A stretch of DNA of 64,000 nucleotides from Stakelama marina. GTDB taxonomy: Bacteria > Pseudomonadota > Alphaproteobacteria > Sphingomonadales > Sphingomonadaceae. The translations under genes and the position numbers were made by a program. Numbering within the stretch: the stretch's first letter is position 1; every line of letters starts with the position of its first letter. The notes under the pieces were generated by a model, which made no database searches, was not told where the DNA came from, and saw only the letters and a list, made by a program, of their open reading frames with translations. The stretch lies in contig NZ_JAGRQC010000002.1 in NCBI RefSeq assembly GCF_018122655.1, positions 62,001-126,000 on the forward strand, written 5' to 3'. This document shows positions 17,585 to 29,498 of this stretch, piece by piece.

Positions 17585-18238
17585 TCAGTCGGCGGCGTCG
17601 AGCACCGCCTCGATTTCGCGCGTGACCTGTTCGATATCGGCCATGCCATCGACGCGGCGGACGAGGCCGCGCGCTTCGTAGATCGGGAGGATCGGTGCGG
17701 TCTTGGCGCGGTACTCGGCCATTCGGGTACGCACGGTTTCGGCGTTGTCGTCGGGCCGGCGCTTGAATTCATGCCCGCCGCAAACGTCGCAGGTACCCTC
17801 GACCTTGGGCTGTTTGAACTTGTCGTGATAGCCCGCACCACAGGTCGCGCAGGTGAACCGCCCGACGATGCGCTCGACGAGCGCCTCTTCATCGACCTTC
17901 AACTCGATCACGCAGTCGAGCTTGCGTCCACGCTCGCCGAGCAGCATGTCGAGCGCCTCCGCCTGCGCGGCCGTGCGCGGATAGCCGTCGAAGATCGCGC
18001 CCGTTTCGGCATCGAGCTGGTCGAGCCGCTCGCCGATGATCGCCGAGACGATGGCGTCGGAGACCAGCTCGCCGGCATCCATCACGGCCTTCGCCTTCTG
18101 GCCGACGGGGGTGCCCGCCTTCACCGCGGCGCGCAGCATGTCGCCGGTGGAAAGCTGGACCATGCCGCGCTCGGTCTCGAGCCGGCTTGCCTGGGTCCCC
18201 TTACCCGCTCCCGGGGGGCCTAGCAGGATGATGTTCAC
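17585..18238 (-). CDS. adk: Adenylate kinase, zinc-finger LID type
   Basis: Adk interconverts ATP+AMP and 2 ADP. The 217-residue protein has the P-loop GPPGAGKGT (7-15), FDGYPRT, and a LID domain in which Cys130, Cys133, Cys150 and Cys153 form a four-cysteine zinc site (FTCATCGAG / GTCDVCGG). Many gram-negative Adk proteins lack these cysteines, whereas several alphaproteobacteria have them. The start MNIILLGPPG is unambiguous. Position after secY is the conserved spc operon order. Confidence 0.97.
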   Translation of the reverse strand: MNIILLGPPGAGKGTQASRLETERGMVQLSTGDMLRAAVKAGTPVGQKAKAVMDAGELVSDAIVSAIIGERLDQLDAETGAIFDGYPRTAAQAEALDMLLGERGRKLDCVIELKVDEEALVERIVGRFTCATCGAGYHDKFKQPKVEGTCDVCGGHEFKRRPDDNAETVRTRMAEYRAKTAPILPIYEARGLVRRVDGMADIEQVTREIEAVLDAAD

Positions 18239-18274
18239 GAACGTTTCCCCTCGTTGTCGCCGCGCCCCTTGGCG

Positions 18275-19639
<1,365 letters not shown>

Positions 19640-19779
19640 TTCTGTCTACACGTCCCGATTTCTTGGCCGGAAAACCTGGCCGAAAATGAATAAGCGGCGG
19701 GACCGAACCCTCGCCCCCGCCGCCTCATATAGTGATATGACCGGGCTTGTCTAAGCCTGTCCGGTCAAAGACGGCAAAA

Positions 19780-20307
19780 TCAGGCTTCGGCCTTCGCCTT
19801 GGCGCCGCCCTTGCCCTTTTTCGCCGCAGCCTTTTCAGCAGCCGGAACGACCTTGATGACCTCTACCGAGCCGCCGGCCTTCTCGACCGCCTCGACCGCG
19901 CCCTTCGACGCACCCGCAACGACGAACTTCAGCTTGGTGCTCAGTTCGCCCTTGCCGAGCAGACGGACACCATCCTTGCCGCCGCGCGCCAGACCCGCAG
20001 CCTTCAGCGCCGCGTGATCGACGTCCTTCTTGGCGTCGAGCTTCTTGGCGTCGACAGCCTTCTGGACGGCACCGAGGTTCACCTCGGCATAATCCTTGGC
20101 GAAGATGTTGTTGAAGCCGCGCTTCGGCAGGCGCATGTGGAGCGGCATCTGGCCGCCCTCGAAGCCATTGATGGCGACGCCTTCACGGCTGCCCTGGCCC
20201 TTCTGGCCGCGGCCGGCGGTCTTGCCCTTGCCCGAGCCGATACCGCGTCCGACGCGCATCCGGCCCTTGCGGGCGCCATCATTGTCCTTGAGTTCGTTGA
20301 GTTTCAT
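19780..20307 (-). CDS. rplO: 50S ribosomal protein L15
   Basis: L15 stabilises the large subunit core. The 175-residue protein begins [20 protein letters not shown], then [21 protein letters not shown], the family's Gly/Lys-rich N-terminal signature. The C-terminal tail is rich in Ala and Lys ([20 protein letters not shown]), longer than the ~144-residue E. coli protein. The ATG at 20307 fits; an upstream extension is not conserved. Confidence 0.97.
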   Translation of the reverse strand: MKLNELKDNDGARKGRMRVGRGIGSGKGKTAGRGQKGQGSREGVAINGFEGGQMPLHMRLPKRGFNNIFAKDYAEVNLGAVQKAVDAKKLDAKKDVDHAALKAAGLARGGKDGVRLLGKGELSTKLKFVVAGASKGAVEAVEKAGGSVEVIKVVPAAEKAAAKKGKGGAKAKAEA

Positions 20308-20394
20308 TATCTGCACTCGCTTTCGCTGTTTTCGCGCATGGGCGGCGCGAAGGCCGCCCATTATTCCGTTAAATCGTCGGTGACAGGTGCCGAA

Positions 20395-20589
20395 TTATTC
20401 GGAAACCGACACCATGTGCGCAACCTTGCGGATCATGCCGCGAACCTCGGGCGTGTCCTTCAGTTCGACCGTCTTGTGCATCTTGTTGAGGCCAAGACCG
20501 ATCAGCGTTGCGCGCTGATGCTTTTCGCGACGGATCGGCGACCCGGTCTGGGTCACCTTCACCATCTTCGCTTCGTCCTTCTTCGCCAT
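20395..20589 (-). CDS. rpmD: 50S ribosomal protein L30
   Basis: The 64-residue protein shows the L30 core [20 protein letters not shown] and [20 protein letters not shown]. It lies between rpsE and rplO in the spc operon. The N-terminal Lys/Glu extension MAKKDEAKM is short. Confidence 0.95.
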   Translation of the reverse strand: MAKKDEAKMVKVTQTGSPIRREKHQRATLIGLGLNKMHKTVELKDTPEVRGMIRKVAHMVSVSE

Positions 20590-20596
20590 GATGGCC

Positions 20597-21343
20597 TTAC
20601 TCCGTCACCGCCGCGGCATCCGCCTCGGCCGTCTGCGAACCGCCACGGCCCAGCAGGTCGGCAATCTTCTTGCCGCGGCGCTGCGCCACCACCTTCGGGC
20701 TCGACTGGTCGCCCAGTGCCTCGAAGGTCGCACGGATCATGTTATAGGGGTTCGAGGTGCCGACCGACTTGGTCACCACGTCCGCAACGCCCAGCGATTC
20801 GAACACCGCACGCATCGGACCGCCGGCGATGATGCCGGTACCCGAAGGCGCCGCGCGGACATAGACACGCCCCGCGCCGAAGTGACCGCGGCCGTCATGG
20901 TGAAGGGTACGCCCCTCACGCAGCGGAACGCGCATCATCTTCTTCTTGGCCGAAGCCGTCGCCTTCGAAATCGCCTCGGGAACCTCGCGCGCCTTGCCAT
21001 GGCCGAAACCGACCCGGCCCTTGCCGTCGCCGACAACGACCAGCGCGGCGAAACCGAAGCGCTTACCGCCCTTCACGGTCTTCGAGACGCGGTTGATGTG
21101 GACGAGCTTTTCGATCAGCTCCTCGCCGCCGTCATCGTTACCGCGACCGCCGCGACGATCGTCACGACGACCCCGGCCACCGCGGCCGTCACCGCGACCG
21201 CGGCCACCGCCACGACCACCGCGCGGTCCGCGACCCGAAGGCTGCGTTTCCTGCGACTGACCGGTCACGTCCTGAGCGGTGGTTTCCGGCGCAACCTTCT
21301 GTTCGGGCTGATTGCCCTCACCCGTGGTGTTTTCTTCCGCCAT
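20597..21343 (-). CDS. rpsE: 30S ribosomal protein S5 with RGG-rich N-terminal extension
   Basis: S5 is a decoding-fidelity protein of the small subunit shoulder. The conserved domain begins at about residue 75 ([20 protein letters not shown]) and continues with [13 protein letters not shown] and the C-terminal [11 protein letters not shown]. In front of it is an extension of about 74 residues: an acidic/Gln-rich stretch, then residues 37-72 made of repeated Arg-Gly units ([20 protein letters not shown]). E. coli S5 has about 166 residues against 248 here. The extension belongs to the same frame with a good start at 21343 and no internal stop. Confidence 0.95.
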   Translation of the reverse strand: MAEENTTGEGNQPEQKVAPETTAQDVTGQSQETQPSGRGPRGGRGGGRGRGDGRGGRGRRDDRRGGRGNDDGGEELIEKLVHINRVSKTVKGGKRFGFAALVVVGDGKGRVGFGHGKAREVPEAISKATASAKKKMMRVPLREGRTLHHDGRGHFGAGRVYVRAAPSGTGIIAGGPMRAVFESLGVADVVTKSVGTSNPYNMIRATFEALGDQSSPKVVAQRRGKKIADLLGRGGSQTAEADAAAVTE

Positions 21344-21345
21344 GC

Positions 21346-21702
21346 TTAGAACTCCAATCCGCCTTCACGCGCGGCATCCGCCAGCGCCTTGACGCGTCCG
21401 TGAAACAGGAAACCGCCGCGGTCGAACACGACCTGCGTGACGCCGGCCTTCTTGGCCGCTTCGGCAACGCGCTTGCCGACGTCCTTGGCGGCCTCGACAT
21501 TGGCGCCCGCCTTGCCGCGACCATCCTTGTCGAGCGTCGATGCGGCAGCGACCGTCTTGCCCTGCGCATCGTCGATCACCTGGGCATAGATATGCTGGCC
21601 CGAACGGTGGATCGACAACCGGGGACGGTTGCCCGAACGCGCCCGAAGCGCGGTGCGATTGCGGCGGCGCCGCTTCTGAAAGAGAGACAGACCCTTGGTC
21701 AT
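21346..21702 (-). CDS. rplR: 50S ribosomal protein L18
   Basis: L18 binds 5S rRNA. The 118-residue protein begins [20 protein letters not shown] and has [18 protein letters not shown] and the C-terminal [25 protein letters not shown]. The ATG at 21702 overlaps the TGA of rplF by one base (TGATG); a GTG one codon earlier is possible. Length is typical. Confidence 0.97.
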   Translation of the reverse strand: MTKGLSLFQKRRRRNRTALRARSGNRPRLSIHRSGQHIYAQVIDDAQGKTVAAASTLDKDGRGKAGANVEAAKDVGKRVAEAAKKAGVTQVVFDRGGFLFHGRVKALADAAREGGLEF

Positions 21703-22235
21703 CACTTCTTCTTCCCTTCCTTGCGGAAGATATACTCGCCGGCGTACTTGATGCCCTTGCCCTTGTACGGCTCAGGCTTGCGCCAGCGACGGATCTCCGC
21801 GGCCAACTGGCCTACCTTCTGCTTGTCGATACCCGAAATCTCGACCGTGGTGTTGTCCGGGGTCTTGACCTCGATGCCTTCCGGCACGTCGATGTCGACG
21901 TCGTGGCTGAAGCCGAGCTGAAGCCGAAGCTTGCGGCCCTGCGCCTGCGCACGGTAGCCGACGCCGTTGATCTCGAGCTTCTTCGAAAAGCCCTCGGTCA
22001 CGCCCGTCACCAGGTTCTGCAGAAGCGTGCGCTGCATGCCCCAGAAGGAGCGCGCCCGCTTGGTATCGTTGATCGGCTGCACCTGAATGCCGCGATCGGT
22101 CATTTCATAGGTGACCAGCGGATCCTTCGGCATGGTCAGAGCGCCCTTGGGGCCCTTCACCGAAATCTCGGCGCCTTCCAGATCGGCGGTAACGCCCGCC
22201 GGCATCGCAACCGGCCTTTTGCCTGTACGGCTCAT
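21702..22235 (-). CDS. rplF: 50S ribosomal protein L6
   Basis: L6 lies near the elongation-factor binding site of the large subunit. The 177-residue protein starts [15 protein letters not shown] and has [32 protein letters not shown] (the second-domain signature) and the ending [15 protein letters not shown]. Its start overlaps the rpsH stop by one base. Confidence 0.97.
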   Translation of the reverse strand: MSRTGKRPVAMPAGVTADLEGAEISVKGPKGALTMPKDPLVTYEMTDRGIQVQPINDTKRARSFWGMQRTLLQNLVTGVTEGFSKKLEINGVGYRAQAQGRKLRLQLGFSHDVDIDVPEGIEVKTPDNTTVEISGIDKQKVGQLAAEIRRWRKPEPYKGKGIKYAGEYIFRKEGKKK

Positions 22236-22630
22236 CAGAATACCTCCGCCAGCACTTCGCCGCCGACATTCTGGTCGCGCGCTTCCGCGTCGGACAGAAC
22301 GCCCTTCGGCGTCGAAACGATGGTGATGCCCAGGCCGTTGCGTACCGTCGGCAGCTCCTTGGAGCCCGAATAGACGCGGCGGCCCGGTTTCGAGACGCGG
22401 GCGATACGCTTGATCGCCGGCTGGCCCTCGAAATATTTCAGTTCGATGCGGATACCGGGCGCGGGGCCCATCTGCTCTTCGCTGTATCCACGGATGTAAC
22501 CCTCGCGCTGCAGAACGTCGAGCACGCGGCTGCGCAGCTTCGACGCCGGCGTCAGCACGCTGTCCTTGCGCGCGCGCTGGCCGTTGCGGATGCGGGTGAG
22601 CATATCGCCCAGGGGATCGGTCAATGCCAT
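22235..22630 (-). CDS. rpsH: 30S ribosomal protein S8
   Basis: S8 binds 16S rRNA helix 21 and, in E. coli, represses spc operon translation. The 131-residue protein begins [18 protein letters not shown] and ends with [24 protein letters not shown], the family's RNA-binding C-terminal motif. It is followed immediately by rplF (one-base overlap). Confidence 0.97.
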   Translation of the reverse strand: MALTDPLGDMLTRIRNGQRARKDSVLTPASKLRSRVLDVLQREGYIRGYSEEQMGPAPGIRIELKYFEGQPAIKRIARVSKPGRRVYSGSKELPTVRNGLGITIVSTPKGVLSDAEARDQNVGGEVLAEVF

Positions 22631-22642
22631 GTCTTCGGATCC

Positions 22643-22948
22643 TTACCAGCTCGACTTCGTGACGCCCGGGATCATGCCCTTGTTGGCAAGATCGCGAAGC
22701 ATGACGCGCGCGAGACGGAACTTGCGGTAGTAACCGCGCGGACGGCCGGTCAGTTCGCAGCGGTTGCGCACCCGGGTCGGATTCGCGTTACGCGGCAGTT
22801 CAGCCATTTTCAGGCGCGCAACCCAGCGCTCCTGGAAGTCCTTGCTTTCGTCGTCGGCAATGGCCTTCAGCCGGGCGTACTGCCCCGCATACTTCTTGAC
22901 CATCTTCTTACGACGCTCGTTCTTGTTGATCGAACTCAGTTTCGCCAT
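22643..22948 (-). CDS. rpsN: 30S ribosomal protein S14, zinc-independent form
   Basis: The 101-residue protein is the long S14 form without a Cys4 zinc site. It contains [20 protein letters not shown] and the ending [10 protein letters not shown]. It lies between rplE and rpsH. Confidence 0.97.
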   Translation of the reverse strand: MAKLSSINKNERRKKMVKKYAGQYARLKAIADDESKDFQERWVARLKMAELPRNANPTRVRNRCELTGRPRGYYRKFRLARVMLRDLANKGMIPGVTKSSW

Positions 22949-22967
22949 GACTTAAGTTCTTCCTTCC

Positions 22968-23549
22968 TTACGCAGCCTGCTTCTCTTCGCCGTCACCCTT
23001 GGGGAACGGGAAGCCGAACAGACGCAGCAGTTCGCGGGCCTCATCGTCGGTTTTCGCGGTGGTCGTGACGATGATGTCCAGACCACGCACCTTGTCGATG
23101 CGGTCGTAGTTGATTTCGGGGAACACGATCTGTTCCTTCATGCCGACGGCATAGTTGCCGCGGCCGTCGAACGACTTCGGGTTCAGACCACGGAAGTCGC
23201 GGACGCGAGGAAGCGCGATCGTGACGAAGCGGTCGAGGAACTCGTACATCCGCTCGCGGCGCAGCGTGACCTTGCAGCCGATCGCCATGCCTTCGCGCAG
23301 CTTGAACTGCGCGATCGACTTCTTGGCGCGCGTCACGACGGGCTTCTGGCCCGCGATCAGCTCCATTTCGGCAGCGGCCTGATCGACCTTCTTCTTGTCC
23401 TGCGTCGCCTCGCCCACGCCCATGTTGAGGACGATCTTTTCAAGGCGGGGAACCTCCATCGGGTTCTTGTAACCGAACTTGTCGGTCATCGCCTTGACGA
23501 TCGTGTCGTCATAGAGCTTGCGCATCCGTGGCGTGTACTTGTCAGCCAT
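22968..23549 (-). CDS. rplE: 50S ribosomal protein L5
   Basis: L5 binds 5S rRNA and contacts the small subunit head. The 193-residue protein has [36 protein letters not shown] and [20 protein letters not shown]. Its ATG is inside the end of rplX (eight-base overlap), suggesting coupling. Confidence 0.97.
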   Translation of the reverse strand: MADKYTPRMRKLYDDTIVKAMTDKFGYKNPMEVPRLEKIVLNMGVGEATQDKKKVDQAAAEMELIAGQKPVVTRAKKSIAQFKLREGMAIGCKVTLRRERMYEFLDRFVTIALPRVRDFRGLNPKSFDGRGNYAVGMKEQIVFPEINYDRIDKVRGLDIIVTTTAKTDDEARELLRLFGFPFPKGDGEEKQAA

Positions 23550-23859
23550 TGATCACGTCTCCGGTTTTCACGGCCACGCGGACCTTCTTGCCATCGCGCT
23601 CTTCGAAGCGGACGCGGGTGGGCTTGCCGTCCTTGGTCATCAGCGCGACCTTGGAAACGTGCATCGGCGCTTCGCGGCGCTCGATCCCGCCCTGCGGATT
23701 CTCCTGGCTCGGCTTGCGGTGCCGAGCGGCGACATTGATGCCCGACACGACGACCTTGCCTTCGCGCGGGAGCGACTGGACGACCTCGCCGGTGCGGCCC
23801 TTGTCCTTGCCGGACAGGACGACGACCTGGTCACCCTTCTTGATCTTGGCGGCAGCCAT
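23542..23859 (-). CDS. rplX: 50S ribosomal protein L24
   Basis: L24 initiates large-subunit assembly. The 105-residue product starts [20 protein letters not shown], a KOW motif, followed by [20 protein letters not shown]. The ATG at 23859 shares its base with the rplN stop codon (TAATG). Confidence 0.97.
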   Translation of the reverse strand: MAAAKIKKGDQVVVLSGKDKGRTGEVVQSLPREGKVVVSGINVAARHRKPSQENPQGGIERREAPMHVSKVALMTKDGKPTRVRFEERDGKKVRVAVKTGDVING

Positions 23860-24227
23860 TACAGCACCTCCGGGGCGAGCGAGATGATCTTCATGTGCTT
23901 CTTGGCACGAAGCTCGCGAACAACGGGGCCAAAGATACGGGTGCCGATCGGCTCCTCGTTCTTGTTGACCAGCACCGCGGCGTTCGAATCGAAACGGATC
24001 ACCGAACCGTCGGGACGGCGGATATCCTTCGCGGTACGAACGATCACCGCACGGTGGACGTCGCCCTTCTTCACGCGGCCGCGCGGAGCAGCTTCCTTCA
24101 CCGAGACGACGATGATGTCGCCCACGCCGGCGAAGCGGCGCTTGGAACCACCAAGCACCTTGATGCACTGCACCCGCTTGGCGCCGCTGTTATCGGCGAC
24201 GTCGAGATTGGATTGCATCTGGATCAT
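23859..24227 (-). CDS. rplN: 50S ribosomal protein L14
   Basis: The 122-residue protein starts [20 protein letters not shown] and contains [20 protein letters not shown] and [11 protein letters not shown], strict L14 signatures. L14 forms an intersubunit bridge. It lies 89 bases after rpsQ. Confidence 0.98.
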   Translation of the reverse strand: MIQMQSNLDVADNSGAKRVQCIKVLGGSKRRFAGVGDIIVVSVKEAAPRGRVKKGDVHRAVIVRTAKDIRRPDGSVIRFDSNAAVLVNKNEEPIGTRIFGPVVRELRAKKHMKIISLAPEVL

Positions 24228-24316
24228 CGATCCAATTCCTTCTCACATTGGCTTTCCGGGACCTGCCCGGAAGTTCCTAAAACAATCCGTCACCCCGTTT
24301 CGGGGGAGACGAAAAC

Positions 24317-24589
24317 TCAGCCCTCGGGCGTCGCCCGTTCCGGTGTCGCATGGGTGTTCACCCGCTCGATCACCTTCCAGGTCTTCAGCTTCGAGATCGG
24401 CTTGGTCTCTTCGATCCGCACCGTCTCGCCGGACTTGTACTCATTGCCCTCGTCATGGGCGTGATACTTCTTCGAACGGCGCATGATCTTGCCGTAGAGC
24501 GGGTGCTTCACCTGGCGCTCTACCTTCACCACCACCGTCTTGTCGGTCTTGTCCGAGACGATCATCCCGGTCAGCACGCGCTTCGGCAT
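24317..24589 (-). CDS. rpsQ: 30S ribosomal protein S17
   Basis: The 90-residue protein starts [20 protein letters not shown] and contains [21 protein letters not shown] and [15 protein letters not shown]17 is an early-assembly OB-fold protein. The tail [12 protein letters not shown] is poorly conserved. Confidence 0.97.
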   Translation of the reverse strand: MPKRVLTGMIVSDKTDKTVVVKVERQVKHPLYGKIMRRSKKYHAHDEGNEYKSGETVRIEETKPISKLKTWKVIERVNTHATPERATPEG

Positions 24590-24602
24590 GTTCTTTCGTC
24601 CC

Positions 24603-24806
24603 TTACTTGGCAGCCGAGCGCGAACGCTCGTTCTGCAGCGTCTTGATACGGGCGATGTCGCGACGAACCTCCTTCACCCGGCTCGACTTCTCGAGCTGGC
24701 TGGTCGCAGCCTGGAAGCGCAGGTTGAACTGCTCGCGCTTCAGGTTGCCCAGCTCCTCGGTGAGCTGGTCGTCGGTCTTGGCCCGAAGATCGGAAACCTT
24801 CGTCAT
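24603..24806 (-). CDS. rpmC: 50S ribosomal protein L29
   Basis: The 67-residue helical hairpin has [21 protein letters not shown] and [15 protein letters not shown], typical of L29 at the tunnel exit. A longer frame upstream lies within rplP and was not used; the ATG at 24806 is right after the rplP stop. Confidence 0.95.
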   Translation of the reverse strand: MTKVSDLRAKTDDQLTEELGNLKREQFNLRFQAATSQLEKSSRVKEVRRDIARIKTLQNERSRSAAK

Positions 24807-24811
24807 GATAC

Positions 24812-25243
24812 TCAACCCTCCAGGTGCGAGTGGTCGCCGAACCGCGCCACCACCTTGGTCTTGATCGGCAGCTTCATCGCCGCGCGCTCGAAAGCCTCGG
24901 CGGCGAGCGGACCGGCAACGCCGTCCAGCTCGAAGATGATGCGGCCGGGCTTCACGCGGGCGGCCCAATATTCGGGGCTGCCCTTACCCTTACCCTGACG
25001 AACTTCGGCCGGCTTCTTCGAAACCGGAACGTCGGGGAACACGCGGATCCACAAACGTCCCTGACGCTTGATGTGACGCGTGATCGCACGGCGCGCGGCC
25101 TCGATCTGGCGGGCGGTGATCCGCTCCGGCTCGAGCGCCTTCAGCCCATAGGAGCCGAAGTTGAGCGCCGTGCCACCCTTGGCGTCGCCATGGATGCGGC
25201 CCTTGTGCGCCTTGCGGAACTTGGTGCGCTTCGGTTGCAGCAT
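24812..25243 (-). CDS. rplP: 50S ribosomal protein L16
   Basis: L16 organises the A-site tRNA binding region. The 143-residue protein starts [19 protein letters not shown] and has [20 protein letters not shown] and [20 protein letters not shown]. It lies between rpsC and rpmC. Confidence 0.97.
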   Translation of the reverse strand: MLQPKRTKFRKAHKGRIHGDAKGGTALNFGSYGLKALEPERITARQIEAARRAITRHIKRQGRLWIRVFPDVPVSKKPAEVRQGKGKGSPEYWAARVKPGRIIFELDGVAGPLAAEAFERAAMKLPIKTKVVARFGDHSHLEG

Positions 25244-25263
25244 TGTTCTTTCCTAGTCCCTGA

Positions 25264-25959
25264 TTAGCGCGCCGGACGCACGCCGGAGGTCTGTGCCTCC
25301 ATCATCAGACGGTCCTGCGCCAACGGATCATGGCCCAGAATTTCGCCCTTGAAGATCCACACCTTCACGCCGCACACGCCATAGGCGGTGTATGCGGTCG
25401 CTTCGGCGTAATCGACGTTCGCGCGCAGCGTGTGCAGCGGCACACGGCCTTCACGATACCATTCGGTCCGCGCGATCTCGGCGCCGCCGAGACGGCCCGA
25501 ACAGGTGATCCGGATGCCCTCGGCACCCAGACGCAGCGCCGACTGCACCGCGCGCTTCATCGCGCGACGGAACGCGATGCGGCGCTCCAGCTGATCGGCA
25601 ACGCCCTGCGCGACAAGCTTGGCGTCGATTTCCGGCTTGCGGATTTCGACGATGTTCAGGCTGACGTCGGACTTGGTCATGTCGGAAAGCGTGCGGCGCA
25701 GCTTTTCGATGTCCGCACCCTTCTTACCGATGATGACGCCGGGGCGCGCCGCATAGATCGACACGCGGCACAGCTTGGCCGGGCGCTCGATGACGACCTT
25801 GGAGATCGCCGCCTGCGGCACCTTTTCGAGGATGTACTTGCGGATCTTCAGATCCTCCATGAGGAGGCGGCCATAGTCATGGCCTTCCGCGTACCACCGG
25901 CTGTCCCAGGTGCGGTTGATCTGAAGGCGAAGCCCGATCGGATTGCTCTTGTGACCCAT
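25264..25959 (-). CDS. rpsC: 30S ribosomal protein S3
   Basis: S3 lies at the mRNA entry channel. The 231-residue protein has [20 protein letters not shown], a KH domain ([19 protein letters not shown]) and the C-terminal [20 protein letters not shown]. It starts one base inside the end of rplV. Confidence 0.98.
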   Translation of the reverse strand: MGHKSNPIGLRLQINRTWDSRWYAEGHDYGRLLMEDLKIRKYILEKVPQAAISKVVIERPAKLCRVSIYAARPGVIIGKKGADIEKLRRTLSDMTKSDVSLNIVEIRKPEIDAKLVAQGVADQLERRIAFRRAMKRAVQSALRLGAEGIRITCSGRLGGAEIARTEWYREGRVPLHTLRANVDYAEATAYTAYGVCGVKVWIFKGEILGHDPLAQDRLMMEAQTSGVRPAR

Positions 25960-26339
25960 TACGCTTCTTCTTCCTGTTCACGCACGACGATCCGCAACCG
26001 GCTGAATGGCTTCAGGATGCGCGTCGACTTGCCGCGGCCGCGGGTCGCGAAACGCTTCATCGTGAGCGACTTGCCCACCGAAGCCTCGGCGACGACCAGC
26101 GCGTCCACATCGAGGTTGTGATTGTTTTCGGCGTTGGCGATCGCCGATGCGAGCACCTTGCGCGCGTCCACCGCCATCGCCTTCGTCGAGAACGAAAGGA
26201 TGTTCATCGCCTCATCGGCCTTCTTGCCGCGGATCAGACCGGCGACAAGGTTCAGCTTCTGGGCGGAACCGCGAATCTGCGTCGCAACCGCCAGCGCTTC
26301 CTTGTCACCCACGCGGCGCGGAGCTGCCTGCTTGCTCAT
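25959..26339 (-). CDS. rplV: 50S ribosomal protein L22
   Basis: L22 lines the exit tunnel. The 126-residue protein includes [20 protein letters not shown] and a C-terminal loop region [20 protein letters not shown]. It overlaps both neighbours by one base. The extended N-terminus [20 protein letters not shown] is typical of the order. Confidence 0.96.
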   Translation of the reverse strand: MSKQAAPRRVGDKEALAVATQIRGSAQKLNLVAGLIRGKKADEAMNILSFSTKAMAVDARKVLASAIANAENNHNLDVDALVVAEASVGKSLTMKRFATRGRGKSTRILKPFSRLRIVVREQEEEA

Positions 26340-26614
26340 CAGCGCTTACCCTTCTTGTCGGCGGCGTGACCGGGGAAGAAACGCGTCGGCGCGAACTCAC
26401 CCAGCTTCATGCCGACCATTTCCTCGTTGACCGACACCGGCACGAACTTGCGGCCGTTATAGACATTGAACGTCAGACCGACGAACTGCGGAAGGATCGT
26501 CGAACGACGCGACCAGGTCTTGATCGGCGCACGCGCGCCGCCTTCCTGAGCGGCTTCCGCCTTCTTCAGCAGATAGAGGTCGACGAACGGACCCTTGGAG
26601 ACAGAACGAGCCAT
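26339..26614 (-). CDS. rpsS: 30S ribosomal protein S19
   Basis: The 91-residue protein begins [20 protein letters not shown] and contains [20 protein letters not shown] and [20 protein letters not shown], all near-invariant in S19, which forms a complex with S13 in the small-subunit head. Confidence 0.98.
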   Translation of the reverse strand: MARSVSKGPFVDLYLLKKAEAAQEGGARAPIKTWSRRSTILPQFVGLTFNVYNGRKFVPVSVNEEMVGMKLGEFAPTRFFPGHAADKKGKR

Positions 26615-26617
26615 TGT

Positions 26618-27454
26618 TTAGCCCTTCTTCTTCGCGTGACGCGACCGGATGATCATCTTGTCGGTCCGCTTGTTGTTACGAGTACGGGCGCCCTTGGTCG
26701 GCTTGCCCCACGGCGTGACCGGATGACGGCCGCCAGAGGTCCGGCCTTCACCACCGCCATGCGGGTGGTCGACCGGGTTCTTGGCGACGCCGCGGGTCAG
26801 CGGACGCTTGCCGAGCCAGCGGTTACGACCCGCCTTGCCCAGGTTCTGGTTCTGGTTGTCGGGGTTCGACACCGCGCCGACCGTTCCCATGCAGTTGGCA
26901 TGGATGTAGCGCTGCTCGCCCGAGTTCAGACGAACGATCACCATGCCGCGGTCACGACCGACGACCTGGACATAGGTGCCCGCCGAACGCGCGATCTGGC
27001 CGCCCTTGCCCGGCTTCATCTCCACATTGTGGCAGATGGTGCCGACCGGCATCTGACCCAGCTCCATGGCGTTGCCCGGCTTGGTATCGACCTTCTTGCC
27101 GGCGATGACCTTGTCACCCGCGGCGAGACGCTGCGGCGCGATGATATAGGCCTGCTCGCCATCGGCATATTCGACCAGCGCGATGAACGCGGTACGGTTG
27201 GGATCATATTCGATCCGCTGCACCGTGCCTTCGACGTCCCATTTGCGACGCTTGAAGTCGATGATGCGATAGCGCTGCTTGTGACCGCCCGCGATACCGC
27301 GCGACGTCACATGGCCCTTGTTGTTGCGGCCGCCGGTCTTGCGCTTGCCTTCGGTCAGCGCCTTGACGGGGCCGCCCTTGTGCAGGCCGGAGCGGTCGAC
27401 GAGGACGAGTCCGCGTCGCGCCGGCGAGGTCGGATTATAATGCTTGAGTGCCAT
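26618..27454 (-). CDS. rplB: 50S ribosomal protein L2
   Basis: L2 is required for subunit joining and peptidyl-transferase activity. The 278-residue length is typical. Signatures are [40 protein letters not shown] with the functionally important His in PVDHPHGGG, and the [12 protein letters not shown] segment. It lies between rplW and rpsS. Confidence 0.98.
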   Translation of the reverse strand: MALKHYNPTSPARRGLVLVDRSGLHKGGPVKALTEGKRKTGGRNNKGHVTSRGIAGGHKQRYRIIDFKRRKWDVEGTVQRIEYDPNRTAFIALVEYADGEQAYIIAPQRLAAGDKVIAGKKVDTKPGNAMELGQMPVGTICHNVEMKPGKGGQIARSAGTYVQVVGRDRGMVIVRLNSGEQRYIHANCMGTVGAVSNPDNQNQNLGKAGRNRWLGKRPLTRGVAKNPVDHPHGGGEGRTSGGRHPVTPWGKPTKGARTRNNKRTDKMIIRSRHAKKKG

Positions 27455-27459
27455 CTGCC

Positions 27460-27777
27460 TCAGATCCCCGTCGTGACGTCGATCATGTCGCCGTCCTTCA
27501 GCGTCACGATCGCCTTCTTCATGTCAGAGCGGCGATAGGGCGAACCCCGCCACTTCTTCGTCTTGCCCTTCTGGACAATGGTGTTCACGCCGGTGACCGA
27601 AACGTTGAACAGCGCCTCTACCGCAGCCTTGATCTCAGGCTTGGTCGCGTCGTTCGCCACCTTGAACACCACCGCATTGGCTTCGCTGACGAGCGTCGCC
27701 TTTTCGGTGATGTGGGGCCCGAGCACCACGTCGTAATGGCGGTTGTCGACCGCCGTCTTGGCAGGCTTCTTAGCCAT
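27460..27777 (-). CDS. rplW: 50S ribosomal protein L23
   Basis: L23 is the docking site for trigger factor and SRP at the exit tunnel. The 105-residue protein has [20 protein letters not shown] and [20 protein letters not shown], family hallmarks. Its ATG at 27777 lies eight bases inside the 3' end of rplD. Confidence 0.97.
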   Translation of the reverse strand: MAKKPAKTAVDNRHYDVVLGPHITEKATLVSEANAVVFKVANDATKPEIKAAVEALFNVSVTGVNTIVQKGKTKKWRGSPYRRSDMKKAIVTLKDGDMIDVTTGI

Positions 27778-28402
27778 TGAAACGCGCCTCCAGCTTTTCG
27801 ACAGCGGCGCGCGTCAGCACCAGCGTGTCATGCTTCAGAATGTCGTAGACATTGGCGCCACCCGCCGGAAGCACATTGACTTCCATCAGGTTGCGAGCCG
27901 CCAGCGCGAAGCTGTTCTCGACTGCGTCGCCATCGATGACGAGCGCGGTCTTGCCAAAGCCCAGCTTGGCGAGGTCGCTCTTCAGCGCGGCCGTCTTACC
28001 GTCCTTCACGGTCAGCGTGTCGAGAACGACCAGCGAACCCGCCTTCGCGTGGCTCGACAGCGCCATCTTCAGGCCGAGCGCGCGAACCTTCTTGTTCAGC
28101 GACGGATTGAAGTCGCGAACGCGCGGGCCGTGCGCCTTGCCGCCGCCGATGAAGATCGGGGCCTTGCGGTCGCCATGGCGAGCCGTGCCGCCACCCTTCT
28201 GGCGGCCCCACTTCTTGCCGGTGCGGGCAACGTCGCTACGCTCGCGAGCAGCGCGGGCCGTGCCGCGGCGCTTCTCGAGCTGCCACGTGACGACGCGATG
28301 GAGAATATCGGCGCGCGGATCGAGACCGAAAATCTCGTCCTTGAGCTCGATATCGGCGCCCTTCGCCGCCTTCCCATCGAGGGTCTGTACCTTGACCTTC
28401 AC
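27770..28402 (-). CDS. rplD: 50S ribosomal protein L4, GTG start
   Basis: L4 binds 23S rRNA and extends into the exit tunnel. The 210-residue protein has [17 protein letters not shown] at the start, the tunnel loop [20 protein letters not shown], and a globular domain ([18 protein letters not shown], where the first residues read FALAARNL). The best start is GTG at 28402, nine bases after an AGGAGG ribosome-binding site that overlaps the rplC stop region; an ATG-like alternative lies inside rplC and would add non-conserved residues. The upstream gene ends only four bases before it. Confidence 0.95.
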   Translation of the reverse strand: MKVKVQTLDGKAAKGADIELKDEIFGLDPRADILHRVVTWQLEKRRGTARAARERSDVARTGKKWGRQKGGGTARHGDRKAPIFIGGGKAHGPRVRDFNPSLNKKVRALGLKMALSSHAKAGSLVVLDTLTVKDGKTAALKSDLAKLGFGKTALVIDGDAVENSFALAARNLMEVNVLPAGGANVYDILKHDTLVLTRAAVEKLEARFNG

Positions 28403-28406
28403 GTTA

Positions 28407-29165
28407 TCAGCCCTCCTGGCCTTCGGTCGCTTCCGCATTGTTCACGTCCTCGGCGGGCGTGTCGGCGGGAGCGGAGTCGTTGGAATTGGCCGCCTGCTTC
28501 AGACCGGCCGGAAACGGAGCGTCGGCATGGCGCGGCAGCTTCACCGCGTCCTTGACGACGAGCCATGCGCCCTTGTGACCGGGCACCGAACCCTTGACGA
28601 AGATCAGGCCGCGCTCTGCGTCGGTCGACACGATCTCGAGGTTCTGCTGCGTGCGATTGCGGTCACCCATATGGCCGGCCATCTTCTTGTTCTTGAAGAC
28701 GCGACCCGGGTCCTGACGGTTACCCGTCGAACCGTGCGAGCGGTGCGAAACCGAAACGCCGTGCGTGGCACGAAGACCGCCGAAGCCCCAGCGCTTCATG
28801 GCGCCGGCGAAACCCTTACCCTGGGTACGGCCCGACACGTCGACCATCTGGCCGGCAACGAAGTGATCGGCCGACAGTTCGGCGCCCACTTCAAGAAGGC
28901 CATCCTCTTCGACGCGGAATTCGCAAAGCATCGCCTTGGGCTCGACCTCGGCCTTGCCGAAGTGGCCGCGCTGCGGCTTCGCAACGTTCTTGGCCTTGGC
29001 GCTTCCCGCGCCGATCTGGACGGCAGTGTAACCGTCCCTGTCCTTTTCGCGAACGGAAACGACCTGAACGCCTTCGAGCGCCAGAACGGTTACCGGCACG
29101 TGCCGGCCATCGTCCTGGAACAGGCGGGTCATCCCCATCTTCTTCGCGATCACGCCAGTGCGCAT
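28407..29165 (-). CDS. rplC: 50S ribosomal protein L3
   Basis: L3 starts large-subunit assembly. The 252-residue protein has [36 protein letters not shown] and the [20 protein letters not shown] loop region, with a Gln for potential methylation. A C-terminal low-complexity tail (about 35 residues, [20 protein letters not shown]) makes it longer than the 209-residue E. coli protein. Unusually, it is separated from rpsJ by 333 bases. Confidence 0.97.
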   Translation of the reverse strand: MRTGVIAKKMGMTRLFQDDGRHVPVTVLALEGVQVVSVREKDRDGYTAVQIGAGSAKAKNVAKPQRGHFGKAEVEPKAMLCEFRVEEDGLLEVGAELSADHFVAGQMVDVSGRTQGKGFAGAMKRWGFGGLRATHGVSVSHRSHGSTGNRQDPGRVFKNKKMAGHMGDRNRTQQNLEIVSTDAERGLIFVKGSVPGHKGAWLVVKDAVKLPRHADAPFPAGLKQAANSNDSAPADTPAEDVNNAEATEGQEG

Positions 29166-29498
29166 GATCTACAGCTCCTTAAACAGAGGCACCCTCGGGC
29201 CCATCCCGCGGGTGCTTGCGAACCCGATCCTGTGATCGAGCTCAGTTCCAACCCGGATATGTGCGAAGCGTGCCCCCGTCCCGGGCTGCTTATCCGGCAA
29301 GCCGGACATGACGGGAGACGCTGGCCCAGCGCACGAAAGCCGCTGGCGGTATCTCTATATCGTGTGAGTAGCGGTGTCCGCTTCTCTGCCTTTTCGCGTC
29401 ATCCCGGTGGAAACCGGGATCTCTTCAAGCCAGGTCGACCCTGGAGGCCCGAGACTCCAGCTTCCGCCGGAGTGACGAAGAATCGAGAAGTGGCGCCT
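29166..29498. other. Gap in the S10 operon (rpsJ to rplC) with palindromic DNA
   Basis: This 333-base stretch carries no gene that I can support. It contains the palindromic element 29397-29477 and an additional short hairpin TCCGGC-aa-GCCGGA at 29293-29306 embedded in a GTCATG-like arm. Any transcript linking rpsJ to rplC would contain these structures. Confidence 0.6.
29397..29477. repeat. Palindromic interspersed repeat between rpsJ and rplC
   Basis: An 81-base element starts CGTCATCCCGGTGGAAACC and ends with GCTTCCGCCGGAGTGACG. The two 27-base ends form an imperfect inverted repeat (20 of 27 positions match). Such CGTCATCCCGG...GTGACG units are common, usually multicopy, intergenic elements in sphingomonads; the rest of this genome is not visible here. 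Confidence 0.65.
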
